The translations under genes and the position numbers were made by a program. The notes under the pieces were generated by a model. The model was not told where the DNA came from. It saw only the letters and a list, made by a program, of their open reading frames with translations, and did no database searches. A stretch of 10,404 nt of DNA from Acidimicrobiaceae bacterium (GTDB taxonomy: Bacteria > Actinomycetota > Acidimicrobiia > Acidimicrobiales > Microtrichaceae), in NCBI GenBank assembly GCA_003514205.1, contig DORQ01000304.1, positions 1 through 10,404 on the forward strand, written 5' to 3'. Positions 1-6,236 of this stretch are shown piece by piece (the first letter of the stretch is position 1; each line of letters starts with the position of its first letter).

Positions 1-639
1 ACGAACCGTGCTGACCTGCTCGGTTATCCTCGTCTTCATGTCTGCGGCTCGGGCGTCCACCTCAGCCTGGGTGTGCTGCCCAGCTGCTACCTCGGTCGCC
101 TCGTGCTCCAACCATGCGTTGTAGAGAGCGTCGACAACAGCGCTGACCTCAACACCTTTCTCACCAGCAATATCGGCGAGCGACTTGTCGGTTCCGAGAG
201 CCGTTCGAAGTTCAGTAGCAGTTGTTCCGAGTACTGTCGCTGCCGCCTCAAGCCCTTCAGGCCCACCAGGACCGCGACCGCCAGGCCCATCAGGACCGTG
301 ACCACCGCGACCACCCATCGGATGGGCCGCAATGATCGCTTTCACGGCAGCGTCTGCCTGGCTCTGGTTCAGTGTGCCGTCGGCGACAAGCGGCGCGAGC
401 GCTGCAGTGAGGCCCGCGCTGTGGTTAGCCTCCGGAGTTTCCCCGGAAGGCGCTGAATTCGTCGTCGCCACCGTTGTGGTCGTCGCATCCTGAGCCGAAA
501 CCGACGCTGAATCCTGAGCGCCCGCAAGCGTCGGGGATCCGGTGAGTAGGAAGCCTGCCGCACCGCCTGAGAGGAGGCCTGCGGAAAGACCGAGGGCCGC
601 AAGTCGGTGTCGGGTTGATTTCTTTGTTTCGTCTGGCAT
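1..639 (-). CDS. Secreted Ala/Gly-rich helical-repeat protein (partial, 3' end outside window)
   Basis: The reading frame is open from the ATG at 639 to the window edge (213 codons seen, no stop), so the C-terminus is missing. The N-terminus is a signal peptide: basic residues 6-12, hydrophobic stretch about 13-33, and a likely signal peptidase I site after LAGA (about residue 41). A Thr/Ser-rich linker follows (about 42-70). Next comes a helical segment with LVADGTLNQSQADA (84-97), a glycine-rich spacer (about 108-128), and a second segment with ELRTALGTDKSLADIAGEKG (143-162). The SLA-x-IA-x-x-KG pattern and the GTLTxxQAD-type pattern recur in secreted actinobacterial proteins of unknown function, from family memory. 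No enzyme motif is visible. The start is supported by a strong ribosome site. The gene is divergent from the two-component pair and may be one of its targets (inference). A cell-envelope role is possible, but the function is unknown. Confidence 0.82.
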   Translation of the reverse strand, partial: MPDETKKSTRHRLAALGLSAGLLSGGAAGFLLTGSPTLAGAQDSASVSAQDATTTTVATTNSAPSGETPEANHSAGLTAALAPLVADGTLNQSQADAAVKAIIAAHPMGGRGGHGPDGPGGRGPGGPEGLEAAATVLGTTATELRTALGTDKSLADIAGEKGVEVSAVVDALYNAWLEHEATEVAAGQHTQAEVDARAADMKTRITEQVSTVR

Positions 640-644
640 GGGGG

Positions 645-653
645 TATCTCCTT
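645..653 (-). promoter_or_regulatory. Ribosome binding site AAGGAGATA of the secreted repeat protein
   Basis: Read on the minus strand, AAGGAG (core 653-648) lies 8 nt before the ATG at 639. It is the best Shine-Dalgarno match in the window and decides the start codon. It contrasts with the divergent regulator gene, which has none. Confidence 0.85.
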
Positions 654-738
654 GGTTGTGGTGACCAGCATCTGCTGATGACAAGAACCACTTTGAAGGG
701 CAAAGGTAAGGCAGCTGCTCGCCCTTTGACAGAATCCT

Positions 739-756
739 GTAAGAGTTTCCTCTTAC
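739..756. repeat. Perfect inverted repeat GTAAGAG-TTTC-CTCTTAC, candidate operator
   Basis: Two 7-bp arms (739-745 and 750-756) are exactly complementary around a 4-nt centre. The repeat sits in the gap between the secreted protein gene and the response regulator gene, just upstream of where the -35 region of the regulator's proposed promoter would fall. It has no T-tract, lies upstream of the proposed transcript start, and so is unlikely to be a terminator. A binding site for the adjacent regulator or another dimeric protein is an inference. Confidence 0.5.
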
Positions 757-777
757 TTCGGTATTACATACGCCTTC

Positions 778-792
778 TAGGCTGAGCCCATG
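778..792 (+). promoter_or_regulatory. Proposed -10 box (TAGGCT) for a leaderless response regulator transcript
   Basis: TAGGCT (778-783) fits the actinobacterial TANNNT -10 pattern and is followed by exactly 6 nt and then the ATG at 790. Transcription would therefore start at or next to the first base of the start codon. No Shine-Dalgarno sequence is present at the normal distance, which agrees with leaderless initiation. No convincing -35 hexamer is seen at 17-18 bp. A TTGACA at 726-731 is too far upstream to pair with this box. Confidence 0.5.
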
Positions 793-1485
793 ATCGAAGA
801 GGCTGGTGCAGCAAAGGTGCTCGTCGCAGAAGACGACCGAAGCGTGAGAGAGTCGCTCCTGCGCGTCTTGCGATTTGAGGGATATGAAGTGCAAAGCGCC
901 GAGGATGGAAGTGAAGCACTTGAAGCATGCAGTCAGTCACTCCCAGATGCAGTGGTGATGGATGTGATGATGCCCAACGTTGATGGACTGGTGGCGACAC
1001 GAATGCTGCGAGATCGATTCCCTGACCTGCCCATTCTGCTCCTGACCGCTCGGCACGAGGTTGCTGATCGGGTCGCAGGCCTTGACGCTGGGGCCGACGA
1101 TTATCTCGTCAAGCCATTCGCGCTCGACGAGCTCCTCGCACGACTGCGGGCGCTGCTTCGCCGCACCAGCGTCACCTCAAGCGTGGATACCTTTCACGTC
1201 GCAGATCTCAGCCTCGATCCTGCACGCCGGGTGGCAAAGCGTGGCGATCAGATTCTTGACCTCACAAAGACAGAGTTCGACCTCCTTGAACTCCTCATGA
1301 TGAACGCTGGCATCGTGCTGTCACGAGACACCATCTACGACCGCATCTGGGGCTATGACTTCGAGACTGGGTCCCGGTCACTCGATGTCTACATCGGGTA
1401 TCTCCGCCGGAAGATGGAACGTGAGGGTCATCCGAGGCTTCTTCACACCATTCGAGGAGTTGGATATGTGGTGAGGCTGCCATGA
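790..1485 (+). CDS. OmpR/PhoB-family response regulator (MprA-like)
   Basis: A 231-residue DNA-binding response regulator of normal length for the family. The receiver domain (about 9-122) carries the acidic pair D15/D16, phospho-acceptor D58 in VVMDVMMP, switch residue T86 and invariant K108 in VKPF. The C-terminal winged-helix domain (about 133-230) has the typical LTKTEFDLLELL segment, the RVWGYDF-like segment (here RIWGYDF), and ends in RRKME...HTIRGVGYVVRLP. Phosphorylation by the kinase encoded next should promote DNA binding at tandem or inverted sites. The gene overlaps the kinase gene by 4 bp (ATGA), so the two are translationally coupled. The start at 790 gives the usual short lead before KVLVAEDD and fits a leaderless promoter. 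The family assignment is secure. The MprA/TcrA-like label is by general resemblance, and the regulon is unknown. Confidence 0.95.
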   Translation: MIEEAGAAKVLVAEDDRSVRESLLRVLRFEGYEVQSAEDGSEALEACSQSLPDAVVMDVMMPNVDGLVATRMLRDRFPDLPILLLTARHEVADRVAGLDAGADDYLVKPFALDELLARLRALLRRTSVTSSVDTFHVADLSLDPARRVAKRGDQILDLTKTEFDLLELLMMNAGIVLSRDTIYDRIWGYDFETGSRSLDVYIGYLRRKMEREGHPRLLHTIRGVGYVVRLP

Positions 1486-2930
1486 GTCTGCGGAACAAGC
1501 TGACCATCGGACTCGTCAGCATCGTCGCGATCGTCACCATGACAACCTCAGTTGCGGCGTACCTCTCCACCGCGCATCGCTTGCGGGCTGGAGTCGACAA
1601 CTCGCTCAGAACCTACGCTGAACAGCTCGCTGTTGGCGAAGGAGGTCCGCGGCGGGGCCCGGGAGGCGAGCGAGATGGTCGTTGCTTCATTGGGAGATCA
1701 CTTCGAGTCGACTTTGCGAGAATTCTGAGTGCAGATGGAGCGATGACAACCTGTGTCGACAGCGAGATACAGCTCCCAGATATGTCCACCGTTTCGTTCT
1801 CCCTCACCACCGGGCCAGCTGCCGATAGGGAAGCCGGTGCGGACAACAACCCCACCAGAGGTGGCGAAGGTTTCGGCGAAGAAGCGAGGTACTCCACCCT
1901 TGATGTCGCAGGGCGTCAGCTCAGGGTGATCGAGATGCAGACCCCCGCTGGTGGTGTGGTCCAACTCGGAATCGACCTCCGAGAAGTAACTGACGTCCTC
2001 GCCAAGACAGCTCTCACGCTTCTTTTCGCAACACTGGCAGGCCTAGTGCTCGCGGGTCTGCTGGGCAGATTCTTGGCTCTGCGAATTCTCGGACCTGTCG
2101 AAGCGCTTCGCCGGAGCACCGAAGCCATTACAGAGACGCAGGATCTCTCGTTGCCAATTCCCACCTCAGGCACTGACGAGGTCGGCAGCTTGGCGAAGAG
2201 TTTCGCTGCAATGGTCCAATCCCTCGCCGTGTCCAAAGACCAACAACAGCGGCTGATCTCCGATGCCTCCCACGAAATGCGCACACCCTTGACCAGCCTA
2301 CGAACGAACCTTGAGCTCCTCGAACGCGCTCCCAACATTAGTGCCAGCGATCGCGAGGAAGTCCTTGCTGACCTCCGATTCGAGGTCAGTGAGCTCACCC
2401 AGTTGCTCACCGAGATGGTCGAGTTAGCCACGAACGAATCCTCCGATTCGGAGCCTCTTGAGGTCGTTGACGTGGCGGAACTCGCACAGGAGGTGGCCGA
2501 TCGGTGGCAACGACGAACTTCGATTCCCGTGGTGGTGAGGGTGGACTTCAGCGAGGCAGTTCCAATGCGACGGCACATGATTGAGCGAGCGCTGAGCAAC
2601 CTCCTCGACAACGCCGGCAAGTACGGTCTTGGCGATCCGTCACTCGACGCAGCTCCGTTGGTAGTGGATGTTTCAGGCCGAACACTGCTTGTCATCGATC
2701 ACGGACCGGGTGTCCGGCCCGAGGACATGCCAAAGATCTTCGACCGCTTCTTTCGGGCCACCGAGTTCAGAACCCGCCCCGGATCTGGCCTTGGACTCTC
2801 GATTTTCGAACAGATCGCAAAGCTTCACTCTGCCAGGGTCATCGCTTCAAACAACGTTGACGGAACGAGCGGTCTCACCATTGGTTTGGAGTTCCGCGAA
2901 GGTTCGCCAAGCCCGCACCCCGATCACTGA
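1482..2930 (+). CDS. Membrane sensor histidine kinase (MprB-like)
   Basis: A 482-residue membrane kinase paired with the preceding regulator. TM1 is about 7-28, followed by an extracytoplasmic sensor region (about 30-173), TM2 (about 175-200), a HAMP linker (about 201-250), HisKA with SDASHEMRTPLT and phospho-accepting H264, and a HATPase_c domain. The ATPase domain shows the N-box (N373, N377 in SNLLDNAGK), G1 box DHGPG (406-410), F-box FDRFFR and G2 box GSGLGLS (434-440). All catalytic motifs are intact. The sensor region holds two cysteines (C68, C91), which could form a disulfide outside the membrane, and two Gly/Arg/Asp-rich low-complexity stretches (about 52-67 and 116-134). It matches no ligand-binding fold that I recognise. 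The start codon overlaps the regulator stop. Kinase/phosphatase function is certain by family; the signal is unknown. Confidence 0.95.
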   Translation: MSLRNKLTIGLVSIVAIVTMTTSVAAYLSTAHRLRAGVDNSLRTYAEQLAVGEGGPRRGPGGERDGRCFIGRSLRVDFARILSADGAMTTCVDSEIQLPDMSTVSFSLTTGPAADREAGADNNPTRGGEGFGEEARYSTLDVAGRQLRVIEMQTPAGGVVQLGIDLREVTDVLAKTALTLLFATLAGLVLAGLLGRFLALRILGPVEALRRSTEAITETQDLSLPIPTSGTDEVGSLAKSFAAMVQSLAVSKDQQQRLISDASHEMRTPLTSLRTNLELLERAPNISASDREEVLADLRFEVSELTQLLTEMVELATNESSDSEPLEVVDVAELAQEVADRWQRRTSIPVVVRVDFSEAVPMRRHMIERALSNLLDNAGKYGLGDPSLDAAPLVVDVSGRTLLVIDHGPGVRPEDMPKIFDRFFRATEFRTRPGSGLGLSIFEQIAKLHSARVIASNNVDGTSGLTIGLEFREGSPSPHPDH

Positions 2931-2939
2931 GATTTTCTC

Positions 2940-2968
2940 GTGAAATCGGGCCCGGTTCACCTTAGGAT
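2940..2968 (+). promoter_or_regulatory. Putative cold-shock gene promoter (GTGAAA, 17 bp, TAGGAT)
   Basis: TAGGAT (2963-2968) is a good TANNNT -10 box, 17 bp downstream of a weak -35 (GTGAAA, 2940-2945). A start near 2975 would give a leader of about 48 nt containing the tandem 9-bp repeats and a ribosome site, GAGGAAAG (3006-3013), 9 nt before the ATG at 3023. Confidence 0.4.
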
Positions 2969-2975
2969 CTGACCA

Positions 2976-2993
2976 CACGAGGGGCACGAGGGG
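2976..2993 (+). repeat. Tandem direct repeat, two copies of CACGAGGGG
   Basis: Copies at 2976-2984 and 2985-2993 are identical and adjacent. They lie in the predicted 5' leader of the cold-shock gene, between its proposed -10 box and its ribosome site, where they could affect transcript folding or bind a protein. Function is inferred only from position. Confidence 0.6.
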
Positions 2994-3022
2994 CGCCCTT
3001 CGCCTGAGGAAAGAGCGACCAA

Positions 3023-3223
3023 ATGGCGACTGGATCAGTGAAGTTCTTCAACGTCGAGAAGGGCTACGGCTTCATTTCCCGAACTGAGGGAAGCGATGTG
3101 TTTGTCCACTATTCCAATATCGAAGGCACCGGTTTCCGGTCGCTGTCGGAGGGCATGGAGGTCGAGTTCGACATTGCACCCGGCAAAAAGGGCGAGGAAG
3201 CCCAGAACGTCCGAGTTCTTTGA
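3023..3223 (+). CDS. cspA: Cold-shock domain protein (CspA family)
   Basis: A 66-residue single cold-shock (OB-fold) protein, the normal family length. RNP1 is KGYGFI (13-18) and RNP2 is DVFVHYSNI (25-33). F8, F9, F17, F27 and H29 supply the usual aromatic nucleic-acid-binding face. Where the E. coli protein has a tryptophan in KWFN, this one has phenylalanine (KFFN), a common substitution. Such proteins bind single-stranded RNA/DNA in the cytoplasm and act as RNA chaperones. Many are expressed constitutively, so a cold response cannot be assumed. The start is supported by GAGGAAAG 9 nt upstream. The gene stands alone after the kinase and ends 10 bp from the stop codon of the convergent surface-protein gene. 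The symbol denotes the family, not a proven orthologue. Confidence 0.95.
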   Translation: MATGSVKFFNVEKGYGFISRTEGSDVFVHYSNIEGTGFRSLSEGMEVEFDIAPGKKGEEAQNVRVL

Positions 3224-3233
3224 GCAGTTCCGC

Positions 3234-4229
3234 TTAGTACCCGCTACGACGGCGAAGCCCGGACAGCACCATGCCTGCACCAACCAACATCAGGCCAACG
3301 GCGAGCACGCCCTGACCAGTGCCGGTGACGGCAAGTGCGCGTGACGTACTTGATTTCACCGAGGTCGATGAGGAGCTTGGAATCGTTGTTGCAGCAAGGA
3401 CGTTGGTTGGCACAGTGGTCTGAGCAATGGAGGTGCTACCGAGAACAGAAGCTGAGGTAGTGGGCTTTGGTGTGCTCGTTGTTGGTGCTGCGGTAGTCGG
3501 TGCTGCGGTGGTAGGCGCTGTGGTGGTGGTACCGCAATGGCTCGTGGTCGGCGGCGCAACAGAACTGCCTGGCGCTACTGAACTCGTCGGAGCCGAGGTA
3601 CTCGAATTCGGCAACGTTGTCTCAACACATGGCGCTGTTGTCGGCACGGCTGTGGAGGGCGCGCTCGAGGATGGCCCAGCGGTAGTAGGTGCGGCGGTAG
3701 TAGGCGCTGCTGAGGTGCTCGCTGAAGCGGTGTAGCACACCTCAATTTCAGCTGCATACACGCTGTTTGGCGAGCCATCTGGGATGAGATCGGGACGATG
3801 GTGAGCTCGCACTTTGACTGCGGGAGCACTCAAGGTCACGCTGCCAAGGGAACCCTCCCACATTGCATCAGCTAGACGATCGGCGAGGTCAGGGGTTGTT
3901 GCGCTTCGGCCGACTACCTTGCCCTGCGCATCGAGAAATTCTGCTTCCCAGATTTCTGAGGTCTGGGTGACATTGGCTCGGGCGCTGTAGCTGTCGGTGG
4001 ACTTGGCGCGCGGAATGGTCACAACCCCTGCTGGAAGGGAGATCGCTTCTTCGGAGGTATATGCCACCACTCCATCCCAGGAGTCCTTCATTCGCGCCTC
4101 AGAGAACACGACTTTCTTGCAGGTTGCCTCGGCCCCGACGGGAGGAGCAACGCCAGTGCCAGCGAGGAGGGACGCTCCAACCACGAAGGTTGATATCCCA
4201 GCAAGTTTCGTTCGCAATTTCGATGCCAT
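3234..4229 (-). CDS. Sortase-anchored surface protein with Thr/Pro/Ala/Ser stalk (LAVTG signal)
   Basis: A 331-residue exported protein. A signal peptide (about 1-35: basic start, hydrophobic 11-28, AxA-like VGAEA) is followed by a globular region (about 36-167), probably beta-rich, with C37 and C165 near its two ends as a possible disulfide. I do not recognise this domain. Residues 170-295 form a Ser/Thr/Pro/Ala stalk with APTT repeats, likely glycosylated or wall-spanning, and contain two more cysteines (C201, C232). The C-terminus is a cell-wall sorting signal: LAVTG (299-303), a hydrophobic helix (about 307-324) and RRR (326-328). LAxTG is the motif favoured by class E sortases in high-GC Gram-positive bacteria, so covalent attachment to peptidoglycan is expected. 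The ATG at 4229 is preferred over a TTG six codons upstream because it starts a clean signal peptide. Neither has a clear ribosome site. The gene is divergent from the nucleotide-sugar operon. Confidence 0.85.
   Translation of the reverse strand: MASKLRTKLAGISTFVVGASLLAGTGVAPPVGAEATCKKVVFSEARMKDSWDGVVAYTSEEAISLPAGVVTIPRAKSTDSYSARANVTQTSEIWEAEFLDAQGKVVGRSATTPDLADRLADAMWEGSLGSVTLSAPAVKVRAHHRPDLIPDGSPNSVYAAEIEVCYTASASTSAAPTTAAPTTAGPSSSAPSTAVPTTAPCVETTLPNSSTSAPTSSVAPGSSVAPPTTSHCGTTTTAPTTAAPTTAAPTTSTPKPTTSASVLGSTSIAQTTVPTNVLAATTIPSSSSTSVKSSTSRALAVTGTGQGVLAVGLMLVGAGMVLSGLRRRSGY
3477..3704 (-). repeat. Coding repeats of the stalk (two blocks of APTT units)
   Basis: Two blocks of imperfect 12-bp units encode APTTA-type repeats, at residues about 176-184 (3678-3704) and 237-251 (3477-3521). 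On the plus strand they read as GGTGCTGCGGTAGTC-like strings. They belong to the stalk of the surface protein. Such units expand and contract readily, so length variation between strains is likely. Confidence 0.75.
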
Positions 4230-4272
4230 TGCACTAGTCAAGCACAAGTGACCAGCTCAATCAGGCATTGGG

Positions 4273-4288
4273 ACTACATCTGTGTAGT
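4273..4288. repeat. Inverted repeat ACTACA-TCTG-TGTAGT in a divergent intergenic region
   Basis: Two perfect 6-bp arms around a 4-nt centre lie in the 160-bp gap between the divergent surface-protein gene (start 4229) and the cytidylyltransferase gene (start 4390). A shared operator is possible. No T-tract follows, so it is not an obvious terminator. No strong promoter for the surface-protein gene is seen in this gap. Confidence 0.35.
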
Positions 4289-4351
4289 TCGACCCAGCAT
4301 CGAAATCGCGTGGGTTGGCGTTCAACAGGTCGTAATCGCGAACGGTCCCGA

Positions 4352-4381
4352 TACGCTCAGATCATGGAACTGCGAAGAAAG
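4352..4381 (+). promoter_or_regulatory. Possible -10 box (TACGCT) and ribosome site of the nucleotide-sugar operon
   Basis: TACGCT (4352-4357) fits TANNNT and would give a leader of about 26 nt. GAAGAAAG (4374-4381) lies 8 nt before the ATG at 4390 and is a plausible, moderate ribosome site. The -35 region is weak, so the promoter call is tentative. Confidence 0.3.
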
Positions 4382-4389
4382 CTGCACCC

Positions 4390-5190
4390 ATGACTGTCGA
4401 TGTCTCATCAATTCCCGTTGTTATCCTCTGCGGAGGGCAAGGAACTCGTATTCGCGAGGCCTCAGAGTCTCTGCCCAAACCGCTGATCGACATCGGTGGC
4501 AAGCCCATTCTCTGGCATATCATGAAGACGTATCACGCCCAAGGGTTTCGTCGATTCATCCTGTGTTTGGGGTATAAGGCGTGGGAAATCAAGTCGTATT
4601 TCCTTCGCTACGGAGAGCAGGCCTCCGACCTCACCATTGAATTGGCGACTGGCAGTGTTTCCAATCACGGTGCAGCCGCTGAGGACTGGGAGATCAATCT
4701 GGTCGACACCGGCGTGATGAGTGGAACTGGCGCACGGATCCCCAAGATCGCGCACCTTCTCGACGAGGAGTTCTTCATGCTCACCTATGGCGACGGCGTT
4801 GGAGACGTCGATGTCCTGCAGGGCCTTGAACTGGTGCAGCGTGACGGAGTTGTTGGTGCTGTCACCGGGGTTCACCCCACATCGCGTTTCGGTGAACTGG
4901 GCCTCAACGACCAGGGAATCGTGATCAACTTCGCGGAGAAGCCCGCCTCAAGCGGCTGGGTCTCCGGCGGGTACTTTGCATTCCGTCGGAGCTTCGTGGA
5001 CTATTTCGACGTGAACGATCCAGATCTTCTTCTCGAACGTGAACCACTGCAAACGCTCACTCATGAGGGCAAGCTTGCAATGACACCCCACGAAGGATTT
5101 TGGATGGGGATGGACACCTATCGAGAATATGCAGCGCTCAACGAAATGTGGGCAAACGGAACAGCACCATGGAAGGTTTGGAACGACTGA
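4390..5190 (+). CDS. rfbF: Glucose-1-phosphate cytidylyltransferase
   Basis: A 266-residue nucleotidyltransferase, close to the roughly 257 residues usual for RfbF/DdhA. It converts alpha-D-glucose 1-phosphate and CTP to CDP-glucose and pyrophosphate, the entry step to CDP-linked deoxy sugars. The nucleotide-binding signature is LCGGQGTRIRE (13-23), followed by SLPKPLIDIGGKPILWHIMK (27-46) and LGYKAWEIKSYF, both strongly RfbF-like. YGDGVGDVD (133-141) carries the metal-binding aspartate, EKP lies at 183-185, and GFWMGMDTYRE (237-246) matches the family's GFWQPMDTLR-type end, with PWKVW at the C-terminus. These features separate it from the dTTP- and UTP-using relatives. It is the first gene of a three-gene operon. 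Its stop overlaps the next start by one base (TGATG). Exact sugar specificity cannot be proven from sequence. Confidence 0.9.
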   Translation: MTVDVSSIPVVILCGGQGTRIREASESLPKPLIDIGGKPILWHIMKTYHAQGFRRFILCLGYKAWEIKSYFLRYGEQASDLTIELATGSVSNHGAAAEDWEINLVDTGVMSGTGARIPKIAHLLDEEFFMLTYGDGVGDVDVLQGLELVQRDGVVGAVTGVHPTSRFGELGLNDQGIVINFAEKPASSGWVSGGYFAFRRSFVDYFDVNDPDLLLEREPLQTLTHEGKLAMTPHEGFWMGMDTYREYAALNEMWANGTAPWKVWND

Positions 5191-6236
5191 TGCGAGTGTT
5201 ACTGACTGGCAGCGATGGCTACCTGGGCTCCTTGGCGGGTCCCGCACTGAGCGACGCGGGACACGAGGTCACTGGGCTCGACACGGGCTTCTTTCGAGCG
5301 GGCTGGTTATACACGCCGCCTGTTCGCCAGATCCCCGTGATCTCTCGCGACCTTCGGACCATCAGCCATGACGACCTCGACGGCTTCGATGCAATCGTCC
5401 ACATGGCCGAGCTGTCCAACGATCCAATGGGGCAACTCGATCCGAACCTCACCCATGAGATCAACCATCAATCCACGATGCGCATGGTTGGAATTGCCAA
5501 AGAAGTAGGCATCTCGCGCTTCATCTACATGTCGAGCTGTTCGGTATATGGGGTGGCAACCGGCGCCGACGTCACTGAAGAGGCCAGCTTCAACCCGCAG
5601 ACTGCGTACGCGGAATGCAAGATGTTGGTTGAGCGCGACCTCGCTCCGCTCGCGAATGACAACTTCCACCCAACGTTTCTCCGAAACTCCACCGCGTTCG
5701 GCGCGTCGCCGCGCATGCGGATGGATATTGTGCTCAACAACCTGTGCGGCCACGCCAAGGTCAACGGCGAGATCCGCATGCAGTCGGACGGGACGCCGTG
5801 GAGGCCGTTGGTTCACGGACTCGACATCGCCAAGGCCATTCAGTGCGTCCTCGCCGCTGATCCTGGGGTGGTCCACAACCAAGCCTTCAACGTGGGAAGC
5901 AACGAGCAGAACTACCAGGTCAAGGAGATCGCTGAGATCGTCGCTGGAGTCTTCCCCGGCTGCGAGCTCTCGTTCGGAGATAGCACCGGCGACAACCGAA
6001 GCTACCGAGTGAATTTCGACAAGATCAGCACCCAGCTTCCTGGATTCTCCTGCGACTGGAACGCGGAGCGTGGCGCTCAGCAACTCGCCTCGTTGTTTGC
6101 TGCGATTGACTTCAATCAAGAAGACTTCGATGGCCGCCGATATACGCGCCTCAAGCAACTCCAGTACTTGATTGACACTGCTCAGGTCGACGCAAAGCTG
6201 TTTTGGAACCCACCCGCCGACCGAGTGCCTGCGTGA
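5190..6236 (+). CDS. Extended SDR, NAD-dependent sugar epimerase/reductase-like
   Basis: A 348-residue extended short-chain dehydrogenase/reductase acting on nucleotide sugars. The Rossmann motif TGSDGYLG (6-13) opens the protein. The catalytic set is S116 (in MSSCSVYG), Y140 and K144 (YAECK), followed by substrate-binding elements LRNSTAFGASPRMR (164-177), RPLVHGLDIAKAI (205-217) and FNVGS (233-237). The TDE tripeptide typical of 4,6-dehydratases before VYG is absent (SCS here), and the N-terminus does not resemble CDP-glucose 4,6-dehydratase RfbG. An epimerase or 4-ketoreductase role therefore fits better than dehydration. The ATG at 5190 is chosen because it directly precedes the beta-strand RVLLTG and overlaps the cytidylyltransferase stop. 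An in-frame ATG at 5169 would add seven residues. Context suggests it works on a CDP-sugar. The exact reaction is unknown. Confidence 0.88.
   Translation: MRVLLTGSDGYLGSLAGPALSDAGHEVTGLDTGFFRAGWLYTPPVRQIPVISRDLRTISHDDLDGFDAIVHMAELSNDPMGQLDPNLTHEINHQSTMRMVGIAKEVGISRFIYMSSCSVYGVATGADVTEEASFNPQTAYAECKMLVERDLAPLANDNFHPTFLRNSTAFGASPRMRMDIVLNNLCGHAKVNGEIRMQSDGTPWRPLVHGLDIAKAIQCVLAADPGVVHNQAFNVGSNEQNYQVKEIAEIVAGVFPGCELSFGDSTGDNRSYRVNFDKISTQLPGFSCDWNAERGAQQLASLFAAIDFNQEDFDGRRYTRLKQLQYLIDTAQVDAKLFWNPPADRVPA

Noticed and set aside
726..731. Perfect TTGACA as -35 box for the response regulator
   Set aside because: No TANNNT box lies 16-19 bp downstream, and it is 46 bp from the TAGGCT box, so it does not form a standard promoter.
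1916..2695. Open frame of 259 codons on the minus strand inside the histidine kinase gene
   Set aside because: It lies wholly antisense to intact HisKA/HATPase motifs, is rich in Ser and Arg with no domain pattern, and has no ribosome site.
2931..2947. GATTT...AAATC inverted repeat just after the kinase stop as a terminator
   Set aside because: The stem is short and AT-rich with no T-tract, so it is not convincing as an intrinsic terminator. No other terminator is visible there either.
3427..3735. Plus-strand frame encoding Val/Gly/Ala repeats (GAAVVGAAVV-type)
   Set aside because: It is the reverse complement of the Thr/Pro/Ala stalk repeats of the surface protein; the repetitiveness is inherited from that gene.
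4230..4247. Upstream TTG start (4247) for the surface protein
   Set aside because: It adds six residues including a cysteine before a well-formed signal peptide and has no better ribosome site than the ATG at 4229.
4248..4577. Plus-strand frame of 109 codons crossing the start of the cytidylyltransferase gene
   Set aside because: It overlaps the N-terminal nucleotide-binding signature in another frame and shows no motif or ribosome site.
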